DNA from: an uncultured Christensenella sp.
Lineage (GTDB): Bacteria; Bacillota; Clostridia; Christensenellales; Borkfalkiaceae
Reading direction: 5' to 3'
Assembly: GCA_910579525.1 (NCBI GenBank)
Contig: CAJTUK010000002.1
Location: 269,018 to 333,017 of the forward strand
Length of the DNA stretch: 64,000 nucleotides
The notes beneath the pieces are model-generated. The model was given only the letters and a program-made list of their open reading frames with translations, searched no databases and was not told the origin of the DNA. Shown one piece after another: positions 57,679-64,000 of this stretch (position 1 is its first letter; each line of letters starts with the position of its first letter). The translations under genes and the position numbers were made by a program.

Positions 57679-58583
57679 AAAAAGCAACGTTTACCGCGCG
57701 GGAAAATTTTACCCGCGCCGATGTTTTTTTAAGCGAAAATCTCGACGGCTATACCCGTTCGGCGGTTAAAAAATTGTTTGAAAGCGGTTTGGTTAAAATA
57801 AACGGCAAACCGGTGAAAGCTTCGCAACAGGTTTTTTGTGGCGCCGTTGCCGAAGTAGAACTGCCAGATCCGGTGGAATATTCGGCCCGCCCCGAAGATA
57901 TTCCCATTGATATAGTTTACGAAGACGAAGATATCGCTGTGGTAAACAAACCGCAGGGGATGACGGTGCATATGGGTAACGGCAATGCGGACGGTACTCT
58001 CGTAAACGCGTTGCTGTTCAGATTGGGAAATTTGAGCGGGATTAACGGGGTAATTCGCCCAGGAATAGTTCACCGCATAGACAAGGACACTTCGGGACTG
58101 CTCGTAGTCGCAAAAAACGACTCGGCGCATTTGAGCCTTTCGAAACAGATAGAAGAAAAGACCTGCCGCCGGACTTATCTCGCGCTTTTGGAAGGAACGG
58201 TAAAAGACGATAGCGGTACCGTTACCACGTACATAGGGCGCGACCCGAAAGACAGGATTAAAATGGCCGTTGTGGAGCCGGAAAAGGGTAAAATAGCGAT
58301 AACCGACTATACCGTTTTGAAAAGGTATGAAAAAGGTTTCACTCTGTGCCGTTTCGATTTACATACAGGCAGAACTCATCAAATCCGCGTCCACGCAAAA
58401 TTCATAGGGCATCCTGTAGTCGGCGATCGGGTTTACGGTGTAAAAAAACAAAAATTCAGTCTTAACGGTCAGCTCTTACATGCGTGGCGGCTCGCGTTGA
58501 CTCACCCCGTAACAGGTAAAGAGATGAGTTTCGAGGCGCCTTTACCCGATTATTTTTCCGATATTCTCACAAAATTGCATTAA
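57675..58583 (+). CDS. RluD-family 23S rRNA pseudouridine synthase
   Basis: A 302-residue pseudouridine synthase with an N-terminal S4 RNA-binding domain (about residues 10-65) and the catalytic D136 in GIVHRIDKDTSGLL, plus the second conserved block HTGRTHQIRVHAKFIGHPVVGD. It modifies uridines in large-subunit rRNA (1911-1917 region in E. coli RluD). The pairing lspA-rluD with a four-base overlap is common in Bacillota. No 3' terminator with a good T run was seen; a weak hairpin lies at 58597-58616. Confidence 0.92.
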   Translation: MKKATFTARENFTRADVFLSENLDGYTRSAVKKLFESGLVKINGKPVKASQQVFCGAVAEVELPDPVEYSARPEDIPIDIVYEDEDIAVVNKPQGMTVHMGNGNADGTLVNALLFRLGNLSGINGVIRPGIVHRIDKDTSGLLVVAKNDSAHLSLSKQIEEKTCRRTYLALLEGTVKDDSGTVTTYIGRDPKDRIKMAVVEPEKGKIAITDYTVLKRYEKGFTLCRFDLHTGRTHQIRVHAKFIGHPVVGDRVYGVKKQKFSLNGQLLHAWRLALTHPVTGKEMSFEAPLPDYFSDILTKLH

Positions 58584-58652
58584 ACGGTTGCAAAAAAGCA
58601 TAGCGATTGCTATACTTTAAAAGCAAATCGAAATTAAAAGGAGATTATTTTT

Positions 58653-59009
58653 ATGGCAAGGAAAAAGAAAACGACCACTACGACCAGCACAACAGGGACG
58701 CGTTCTGTGGTTAATATCTGCGCATTCTGGGCTATGGTTATAGCCGCGCTAGCATATATTTTCAGCGGGCTCGTAGCTTTTTTAATCAGCGTATTCGAAT
58801 CTATTCGCGCCTCAAAATCTGCGGCGACGCTTTCTACTCTCGTGCACATTTTCACGTTTTTAGGCAATATCGCGCTTATCGTTGCGATTGCTATCCCCGC
58901 GTGGCACTTTGTAAGGGGAAAGAACAAAAGCTGGCGCATTCTTTACTGGATTTGTCTTGTAGTATTCGCGCTCGGCGTTGTTTTGGGTATGCTTGGCGGA
59001 ATCTTATAA
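58653..59009 (+). CDS. Small three-helix membrane protein
   Basis: A 118-residue protein with a basic start and a low-complexity Thr/Ser run (KKKTTTTTSTTGTRS, residues 4-18), then three helices at about 25-45, 66-88 and 94-117. No conserved catalytic motif. AAAGGAG precedes the ATG by ten bases. It stands alone between rluD and der with its own terminator. Function unknown. Confidence 0.7.
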   Translation: MARKKKTTTTTSTTGTRSVVNICAFWAMVIAALAYIFSGLVAFLISVFESIRASKSAATLSTLVHIFTFLGNIALIVAIAIPAWHFVRGKNKSWRILYWICLVVFALGVVLGMLGGIL

Positions 59010-59017
59010 TTTGAAAC

Positions 59018-59045
59018 AAAATCCCCGCGGTAGCGGGGTTTTTCT
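59018..59045 (+). terminator. Terminator of the small membrane protein gene
   Basis: CCCCGC pairs with GCGGGG over four bases and is flanked by an A run and a T run. Confidence 0.82.
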
Positions 59046-59073
59046 TTACAAAAAATCACAAATAATTTATAAT
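59045..59073 (+). promoter_or_regulatory. der-plsY promoter
   Basis: TTTACA (59045-59050), 17 bp and TATAAT (59068-59073). The leader of about 23 nt shows no Shine-Dalgarno. Confidence 0.7.
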
Positions 59074-59102
59074 GTGTTTATCACTCATTTAACGGTTTTA
59101 TT

Positions 59103-60413
59103 ATGGCTAATCCTTTAATAGCAATAGTCGGCAGACCTAACGTAGGCAAAAGTACGTTTTTTAACAAAGTTGTCGGCAAAAAAATATCTATAACGGAAGA
59201 CAAGCCCGGCGTCACGCGCGACAGGCTCTATGCCGACGGTGAATGGCGCGGTAAAGTTTTTACGCTCGTCGATACGGGCGGTATAGAACTGCGTTCGGAA
59301 GACGTTATGTGGCGCGAAATAAAAAAACAGGCGGAAGTAGCCGTTGAAACCGCGCAGGTAATAATACTTCTGGTGGACGGAAAGGAAGGGCTTACCGCTT
59401 CGGACTACGACGTAGCCGATATGTTGCGCCGCAGTAAAAAACCCGTTATTCTGGCTGTAAATAAAATAGACGATTATTCGCAGGACAAACTTTTCGAGTT
59501 CTATTCTCTGGGGCTAGGGGAACCGTTCGCCGTATCTGCGGAACACGGCACCGGTATAGGCGACGTTCTTGACGAGGCAGTCGGCTGGTTCGAAAAGGGC
59601 GAAACCATGCAAGACGACAGCATAAAAATAGCCGTGGTGGGCAAGCCCAACGCGGGGAAATCCAGTTTGGTAAACAGGCTTTTGGGTTTCGAACGCTCCA
59701 TAGTGACCGATATCGCAGGTACTACGCGCGACGCTATAGATACAAAACTGCGGTACGGTGACAGAGAGTACACAATTATAGATACCGCCGGTATACGCAA
59801 AAAGAGCAGGGTTGACGACAGCGTGGAGTACTATTCGCAACTGCGTGCGTACGACGCCGTGCGCCGCGCGGACGTGTGCCTGCTCGTTGTGGACAGTGCC
59901 GAAGGGTTGACCGAGCAGGACGTGCGAATTATAGGTTACGTGCACGAACAGGGTAAACCTTCCGTAATAGTAATGAACAAGTGGGATCTTATAGAAAAGG
60001 ACACCAACACAATAAACAAGTTTCAGGCAAAGTTATCGGAAGATTTAAAATTTATGGATTATTTCAAATCCATATATATTTCCGCAAAGACGGGGCAGCG
60101 CGCCGAAAGATTGTTTTCGGTGATAGACGAAGTTTACGCGCACTCGAATTTCCGTATTCCCACGGGCACGCTTAACGATTTAATATCGGATACCGTCCGT
60201 GCGAACGAGCCGCCCTCGTATAACGGCAGAAGGCTGAAAGTATATTATTCTTCGCAGGTTGCCGTTGCTCCGCCCACGTTTGTGTTAAAAGTCAATTCCA
60301 CCGATTTGCTTCACTTTTCATACGAAAGGTTTCTTGAAAACGTAATTCGTAAAAACTTCGATTTTTCCGGTACGCCGGTAAAAATAATTGTGAGGGAGAA
60401 CGGAGAGCAGTGA
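59103..60413 (+). CDS. der: Ribosome-assembly GTPase Der (EngA)
   Basis: Der is an essential GTPase for 50S ribosome assembly. The 436 residues hold two tandem G domains and a C-terminal KH domain. G1 loops are GRPNVGKST (residues 8-16) and GKPNAGKSS (~180); each is followed by DTGGIE and DTAGIRKKSR, and NKID and NKWD specify guanine. Two close, intact GTPase domains are unique to Der. It ends overlapping the GTG start of plsY. Confidence 0.96.
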   Translation: MANPLIAIVGRPNVGKSTFFNKVVGKKISITEDKPGVTRDRLYADGEWRGKVFTLVDTGGIELRSEDVMWREIKKQAEVAVETAQVIILLVDGKEGLTASDYDVADMLRRSKKPVILAVNKIDDYSQDKLFEFYSLGLGEPFAVSAEHGTGIGDVLDEAVGWFEKGETMQDDSIKIAVVGKPNAGKSSLVNRLLGFERSIVTDIAGTTRDAIDTKLRYGDREYTIIDTAGIRKKSRVDDSVEYYSQLRAYDAVRRADVCLLVVDSAEGLTEQDVRIIGYVHEQGKPSVIVMNKWDLIEKDTNTINKFQAKLSEDLKFMDYFKSIYISAKTGQRAERLFSVIDEVYAHSNFRIPTGTLNDLISDTVRANEPPSYNGRRLKVYYSSQVAVAPPTFVLKVNSTDLLHFSYERFLENVIRKNFDFSGTPVKIIVRENGEQ

Positions 60414-61180
60414 CCGAAATTTCTTTTTCGCAAATCTGGTATTGGTTGATTCTTTGTGCGGCGGTCAGCTACCTAATAGGTTGTTTCAACTTTGCGGTGG
60501 TTATATCGCATTTCAAGCACCGCGATATACGCGGAGTGGGAAGCGGCAACCCCGGCACAATGAATATGACCCGCACATTCGGACTGAAGGTAGGCGCTAT
60601 AAACTTTTTTTGCGACGTAATAAAGGGCGGGCTTCCCGCCGTGATAGTTTGGGTAATTTTCAAAGACTACGTTTTTGCCGGTACTGCGGACTACGCGTTA
60701 CCCGAAATCGAATATTTCGGAAGAGCCGGCGGAGTGCTTGTTTCCGACTTTATGCGTTATTTTTGCGGATTGTTCGTAATTATAGGGCATATCTTCCCCG
60801 TAACAATGAAGTTTAAAGGCGGTAAAGGCATAGCCTCTACCATGGGGCTGTTCTCGTTTGCGCTTCCTTGCGAACAGTGGTGGTTCTTTCCGATAGCGGT
60901 TGTGTTCCTTTTCGGGGTTCTCGCCTATATCGCGGTCACGGAGTGGGGCAGTATGGGGTCGCTCATAGGCGTTGCGGGGTTAACTATATGGCAGGCGGCG
61001 CTGTTTATAGACAGATATTTGGTTTGCCTCACCAATCCGTGGGTTATCGTGCTTTTGATGATACTACTGTCAATCAATATCTTAACGTGGACGGCGCACA
61101 GGAAAAATATTTATAAACTGCTTGCGGGCGAAGAGCACCGGACTTCGGTTAAAAAATCAAAAAATAAAAAGAGGGTTTAA
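60410..61180 (+). CDS. plsY: Acyl-phosphate:glycerol-3-phosphate acyltransferase PlsY
   Basis: PlsY makes lysophosphatidic acid from acyl phosphate, starting phospholipid synthesis. It starts with GTG at 60410, sharing GTGA with the stop of der. The three family motifs are GSGNPGTMNMTRTFG (residues 44-58), FKGGKGIAST near 137-146 and a third near the C-terminal helix. At 256 residues it is longer than the usual 200, mainly through a hydrophilic stretch near residues 85-105 (TADYALPEIEYFGRA) and a basic C-terminal tail. Der-plsY is a common pairing. Confidence 0.92.
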   Translation: MTEISFSQIWYWLILCAAVSYLIGCFNFAVVISHFKHRDIRGVGSGNPGTMNMTRTFGLKVGAINFFCDVIKGGLPAVIVWVIFKDYVFAGTADYALPEIEYFGRAGGVLVSDFMRYFCGLFVIIGHIFPVTMKFKGGKGIASTMGLFSFALPCEQWWFFPIAVVFLFGVLAYIAVTEWGSMGSLIGVAGLTIWQAALFIDRYLVCLTNPWVIVLLMILLSINILTWTAHRKNIYKLLAGEEHRTSVKKSKNKKRV

Positions 61181-61197
61181 AGCACCCTCTTTTTTTA
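61166..61197. terminator. Bidirectional terminator after plsY
   Basis: AAAAAGAGGGT pairs with ACCCTCTTTTT across seven bases at the plsY stop, serving both convergent genes. Confidence 0.85.
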
Positions 61198-61662
61198 TAA
61201 AATTTCTTCCATAGTCAGTTGTTGCGGCTTCATCCCGAGGTTCTCGTAAAATTTCACGGCGCCGTCGTTGTTTGTCCAAACTTTCAAGGTTACGTTATAA
61301 AACTTTTCCGCTCGCGCAAACCGTTTAACGTAAGCGTAAAGTTCTGTTCCGACGCCCTGCCGTCGAGCGTTTTTATCAACGCAAAAATTTTCGATGTAAA
61401 GCGTTTTAATCGGTTTTTGAATTGTGCTCCGCTTTTTTTGCCCCTCGCAAAAAACGTAGCCGACAACTTCGCCTTGTTCGTTTACGGCTACGAAACACGG
61501 GCGGTTGAAGTCTTCTATAAGTTCGGCAAGCTCTCCGTCGGAATATTTTTTTGCGTTCGCAACGAAAATATCAGGTCTGATTTTTGCGTGCGTTTGCGAA
61601 ATCTGATACATCAGCCTGTTGATTGAGTGTATATCGTTTAAATTGGCTCTTCTTATAATCAT
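61195..61662 (-). CDS. GNAT-family N-acetyltransferase
   Basis: A 155-residue acetyl-CoA transferase. The acetyl-CoA loop is VDKNARRQGVGTELYAYV (about residues 93-110), with the usual beta-bulge YIENFCVD before it. The C-terminal NNDGAVKFYENLGMKPQ is typical. It could acetylate a small molecule or a protein; nothing indicates which. It lies 13 bp downstream of the kinase-GNAT fusion and is transcribed with it. Confidence 0.85.
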   Translation of the reverse strand: MIIRRANLNDIHSINRLMYQISQTHAKIRPDIFVANAKKYSDGELAELIEDFNRPCFVAVNEQGEVVGYVFCEGQKKRSTIQKPIKTLYIENFCVDKNARRQGVGTELYAYVKRFARAEKFYNVTLKVWTNNDGAVKFYENLGMKPQQLTMEEIL

Positions 61663-61675
61663 GACAACGGCAAAT

Positions 61676-62638
61676 TCACTTCAATGTTTTTCTCATTAAA
61701 AAATTTTTAAGTTTAACTCCGCCGCAATCGACTTCGTTTTCTCTTACAATATCATATCCGCGGTTTTCAAAAAACGGTTTAGCTGTTTTAGAAGCGTAAA
61801 CGGTAATCCGTGCAAATCCGCGTTCCAGTTCGTCGCACAGGGCGGAGGCAACGCCGCGCCGCTGAAAGTCCTTGTGTACGTAAAGCAGGTCTATGCAACC
61901 GTTTTGGTCTACGCTTCCGAATCCCGCAATTTTGCCGTTTATTTCCGCGGTTAAAGTGTTTTGTTCTTTAAGTCGTTGTCTGCATTTATCGAGCGAGTCC
62001 GAATTCTTTATCCATGCTTCGGTTTGACTCTGCGAATAGTCGTCAGAGCATACGGTACGCACGGAGCCTGCAAAAAGTGCGGAAATCTCTTCAAAATCTT
62101 CGTCACGGTATTTTCTTAATTTCAGTAAATCCAAACGGATATTTACGTCGTAAACACCGTCTATTAATATATAATCAAGACCGTGTTCGACGCACCCGCG
62201 CAAATTACGGGCGTTATCTTCGATCAGTGTGTCTTTCTCTATACCTTTACCGAGTCGTTTTTCTATTACGTTTTCTAATTTTATAATATCGCTATAATTG
62301 GCTTCTATATAATTCTCGCTCATAATAAGACAGTAATATTTTATTTCGCGCAGATAATTTCGGCTGAAATCTTTTTTCCAGTCAAAAGGTATATAGCAAC
62401 CTTCTATTATTAAATGTTGTCCGTTTTCTATGGCTGTTTTAATAATTTCTTTTGCAATATTCCAAAGATAAGCGGTGAGTTTTTCGTCGTCGCAAACGGT
62501 AATGGGAGTGTTTCCGCTTCGTATGAGCCCCATCTTTAAATGGTCGAGGCTTAAATAAGGTATTTTGTATTCGTCGGTGAGTTTTTGCGCCGCCGCCGTT
62601 TTGCCCGTATGCGACGCGCCACAAATCAAAACTATCAT
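61676..62638 (-). CDS. P-loop kinase fused to a GNAT acetyltransferase
   Basis: A 320-residue fusion. Residues 1-172 are a small P-loop kinase: GASHTGKT with K13 and T14 as Walker A, IIEGCYIPFDW as a Walker B-like block, and a lid with Arg residues near 135. The layout is like 2-phosphoglycerate or nucleoside/shikimate-type kinases. Residues ~175-320 are a GNAT domain with HKDFQRRGVASALCDEL as the acetyl-CoA loop. Having both in one chain suggests two changes on one substrate. The ATG overlaps the stop of the membrane protein upstream (ATGA). Confidence 0.75.
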   Translation of the reverse strand: MIVLICGASHTGKTAAAQKLTDEYKIPYLSLDHLKMGLIRSGNTPITVCDDEKLTAYLWNIAKEIIKTAIENGQHLIIEGCYIPFDWKKDFSRNYLREIKYYCLIMSENYIEANYSDIIKLENVIEKRLGKGIEKDTLIEDNARNLRGCVEHGLDYILIDGVYDVNIRLDLLKLRKYRDEDFEEISALFAGSVRTVCSDDYSQSQTEAWIKNSDSLDKCRQRLKEQNTLTAEINGKIAGFGSVDQNGCIDLLYVHKDFQRRGVASALCDELERGFARITVYASKTAKPFFENRGYDIVRENEVDCGGVKLKNFLMRKTLK

Positions 62639-63090
62639 AATTTATCGTTTCGGCAATTAATCGCGTTTTTGTAACTCAATAAAACGTGTGTTATCCCGAA
62701 AAGCACTGCGAAAATTGCGAGCGGAATATATGCAAGCATAATTGAGCTGAACAAAAACACTGCGGAAGGAAGCAAAGAGAGAGACAGCGCTTTCAATTTG
62801 CCGTTTTTATTCCATAGCGCTATCCAGAATATTAGGTAAGCAAAGCACAGCGCGCCGTTTACGGATAAGTATACGGTAAGCGCGTGGTCAAACCAAAAAT
62901 CGAAATATGTATAAGGAATATTGAAAATCATTAAAGCGAAACATGCGTATCTGCCGATTTGTTCCAAAATTTCAACCGTTTTATTTTTATAAGAATTTGA
63001 AAAGCCGTCTTTACATTTTATTGCGTAAATTATGTTGGGTATCATAATTATTGCAATTATAGCAAGTCCGTAATAATTGAACCAGTCCAT
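62635..63090 (-). CDS. Multi-pass membrane protein
   Basis: A 151-residue protein with four to five helices (about residues 5-24, 45-63, 73-92, 98-120 and 122-140). The loops are short and it has no clear motif. The first gene of a three-gene operon with the kinase-GNAT fusion and the GNAT gene. The overlap of four bases with the fusion points to translational coupling, so the three might make or modify one product at the membrane. Confidence 0.65.
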   Translation of the reverse strand: MDWFNYYGLAIIAIIMIPNIIYAIKCKDGFSNSYKNKTVEILEQIGRYACFALMIFNIPYTYFDFWFDHALTVYLSVNGALCFAYLIFWIALWNKNGKLKALSLSLLPSAVFLFSSIMLAYIPLAIFAVLFGITHVLLSYKNAINCRNDKL

Positions 63091-63164
63091 AAAATCATTT
63101 TAACATTTCTGAAAGCTATTTGCAATCCTTTTATATATTCTCTTACTATTGTGGTTAAGAATAC

Positions 63165-63204
63165 AAAAAAGACACCGGAAACACAAAATTTTCAGTGTCT
63201 TTTT
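63165..63204 (-). terminator. tRNA-Ala terminator
   Basis: GACAC with flanking A run pairs with GTGTC and its T run on the minus strand, 28 bp downstream of the tRNA. Confidence 0.7.
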
Positions 63205-63231
63205 GTTAGTATCCTTTTCGGTTACTGAATA

Positions 63232-63307
63232 TGGTGGAGCTAATCGGGTTCGAACCGATGACCTTTTGACTGCCAGTCAAACGCGCTACCAACTGCGCCA
63301 TAACCCC
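63232..63307 (-). tRNA. tRNA-Ala (anticodon GGC)
   Basis: A complete 76-nt tRNA on the minus strand: acceptor GGGGTTA with TAGCTCC (two G-T pairs), D arm GCGCAGTTGGTAGCGC, anticodon stem TTTGA/TCAAA with loop CTGGCAG (anticodon GGC), T arm ATCGGTTCGAACCCGAT and an encoded CCA. It reads GCC and GCT codons. Confidence 0.95.
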
Positions 63308-63321
63308 TTAATTACCGTAAT

Positions 63322-63350
63322 ATTTTACGGTATTATTATAATTTTGTCAA
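63322..63350 (-). promoter_or_regulatory. tRNA-Ala promoter
   Basis: On the minus strand TTGACA (63345-63350), 17 bp and TAAAAT (63322-63327). Confidence 0.75.
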
Positions 63351-63503
63351 TGAATTAGCAGCCTGTTTAAGATTTTTAGCTTTACGTTTTTGAGGATTTT
63401 GCCGGTGCTTGAAATAAAAAATAGCGAACCATTTTTGGGTCGTTATTTATCTAAATCGGTGGGCGAGAATGTGTGCCATAAGAACACCCAAAACTTTCAC
63501 AAG

Positions 63504-63528
63504 TTAATATATACGCAGTATATATTAA
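63504..63528. repeat. 25-bp near-perfect palindrome
   Basis: TTAATATATAC and GTATATATTAA are perfect 11-bp arms around GCA. The surrounding stretch 63351-63563 has no coding frame, so this stands out as an operator-like site or a hairpin. Confidence 0.65.
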
Positions 63529-63563
63529 AAATGCTTAAATTGCAAGGGCTTTTGAGATAAAGT

Positions 63564-63638
63564 GTAAAAAGCCCCGACGTTTTAGTTCGTCGAGGCTTAA
63601 TCTATGCCTTAATTCCCAAACCGACTTGCTCTGTACTT
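63564..63638 (-). ncRNA. Candidate small RNA with intrinsic terminator
   Basis: A minus-strand promoter (63644-63671) and a terminator hairpin (AAGCCTCGACG with CGTCGGGGCTT, 63569-63598, then a T5 run) frame about 70 transcribed bases without a start codon. No known RNA family was recognised, so this is only a promoter-terminator prediction. Confidence 0.4.
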
Positions 63639-63643
63639 ATTAT

Positions 63644-63671
63644 AGTATAGCAAATACATATAAAATATCAA
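63644..63671 (-). promoter_or_regulatory. Promoter of the candidate small RNA
   Basis: On the minus strand TTGATA (63666-63671), 16 bp and TATACT (63644-63649). A second -10-like TATAAT lies at 63639-63644. Confidence 0.45.
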
Positions 63672-63758
63672 CGGTTAATATTGAGGAATACAAAAACTTA
63701 CTTTATGGCAGATAGGCGAGAGCTTATCTTGACAAATTCTCCTCCGAACTCATATGCA

Positions 63759-63794
63759 GCAAAAAAGACAGGTAATTTTACCTGTCTTTTTTGC
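63759..63794 (-). terminator. Terminator directly behind the tRNA-Tyr fragment
   Basis: GCAAAAAAGACAGGTAA pairs with TTACCTGTCTTTTTTGC, a 17-bp perfect stem with a two-base loop. On the minus strand it begins one base after the CCA end of the tRNA-Tyr fragment. Confidence 0.88.
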
Positions 63795-63850
63795 TGGTGG
63801 GAGGTGGTGGATTCGAACCACCGAAGTCGGAGACGTCAGATTTACAGTCG
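63795..63850 (-). pseudogene. tRNA-Tyr 3' fragment, probable attachment-site scar
   Basis: The minus strand reads as the anticodon-to-CCA half of a tRNA-Tyr: anticodon GTA (63843-63845), long variable arm CGTCTCCGACTTCG, intact T arm GGTGGTTCGAATCCACC, then ACCTCCC-A-CCA. The 5' half is missing; the anticodon stem is mispaired and the D arm is not present (63851-63871 only weakly resembles a 5' acceptor). Such fragments arise when an integrase duplicates the 3' end of a tRNA. The right end, 63872-64000, is AT-rich and has no visible gene. Confidence 0.65.
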
Positions 63851-64000
63851 GCACTGCAACCTTCTAATATACATAATTTACTTATTTTTAACAAAATTAG
63901 CGTATAAAACTGCAAATTATTTATTGAACTTCTTATAATTATTTAATAATAAAAAATTAGTCCCAACCAATCCCAAGCAAATTGCCCTGTCATTTTTTAT

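Noticed and set aside
63149..63358. Plus-strand frame with NRVRTDDLLTASQTRYQLRH
   Set aside because: It is the antisense of tRNA-Ala and its terminator, not a gene.
63681..63938. Plus-strand frame with WWEVVDSNHRSRRRQIYSRH
   Set aside because: Antisense of the tRNA-Tyr fragment; the protein-like match is an artefact seen at many tRNA sites.
1..64000. CRISPR array, rRNA operon, complete insertion sequence or prophage
   Set aside because: No regularly spaced repeats, rRNA sequence, transposase or phage structural gene was found in either strand.

Overview
The window looks like chromosome from a spore-forming Bacillota of the class Clostridia. The evidence is an unsplit sporulation sigma factor (SigK), a SpoVB-like flippase, B-type dihydroorotate dehydrogenase (PyrK plus PyrD), an EFR1-type ferredoxin, a NapH-like iron-sulfur protein next to a C-terminal CxxC protein that resembles the CD1871A family, and promoters of the TTGACA-17-TATAAT type. 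TGA acts as an ordinary stop. An uncultured gut lineage near Christensenellales is a low-confidence guess. There are no rRNA genes, CRISPR arrays or complete insertion sequences.

Layout. 1-6.2 kb: the end of an M50-like protease, a small zinc ribbon, gyrB-gyrA, and a small divergent regulator module with three operators. 6.2-14 kb: a DUF3592-like protein, a P-type ATPase, serS, a degenerate glycosyltransferase, a DEDDh exonuclease and an RsmF-like rRNA methyltransferase. 14-22.6 kb: a 1457-residue surface lipoprotein, a split TauE/SafE exporter, a SpoVB-like flippase, a LysM protein, a Cys-rich protein and a metallophosphoesterase. 22.7-29.7 kb: the pyrimidine operon pyrB-C-F-K-x-D-GT28-E behind a leader with a terminator hairpin. 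29.7-31.3 kb: a polysaccharide deacetylase, a membrane-anchored protein and tRNA-Thr. 31.5-41.2 kb: a surface redox region, with a CxxC membrane protein and a NapH-thioredoxin fusion facing four lipoprotein genes, one of which carries a TlpA-like domain. 41.5-46 kb: a heterodimeric ABC exporter and two small membrane proteins. 46.1-49.1 kb: sigK, tyrS, a YigZ-family gene and a decayed gene. 49-51.2 kb: an EFR1 ferredoxin with a PP-loop enzyme. 51.2-55.7 kb: recX, birA, nnrDE, a yybP-ykoY riboswitch ahead of a cation exchanger, and a solo MazF toxin. 55.7-63.1 kb: GT4, lspA-rluD, der-plsY, acetyltransferases and a kinase-GNAT fusion. 63.1-64 kb: tRNA-Ala, a possible small RNA, and the 3' part of a tRNA-Tyr that looks like an integration scar.

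How the genes work together. The pyr genes give the complete route from carbamoyl phosphate to UMP. The NapH-thioredoxin fusion could carry cytosolic electrons to the outer face, where the TlpA-like lipoprotein could receive them; this is inference. LspA would process the window's many lipoproteins. The most unusual items are the redox-lipoprotein region, the PP-loop/ferredoxin pair, the tRNA-Tyr scar at the right edge, the operator module at 5.9 kb, the pyrB leader, and several genes whose promoters sit so close to the start codon that their mRNAs should be leaderless.
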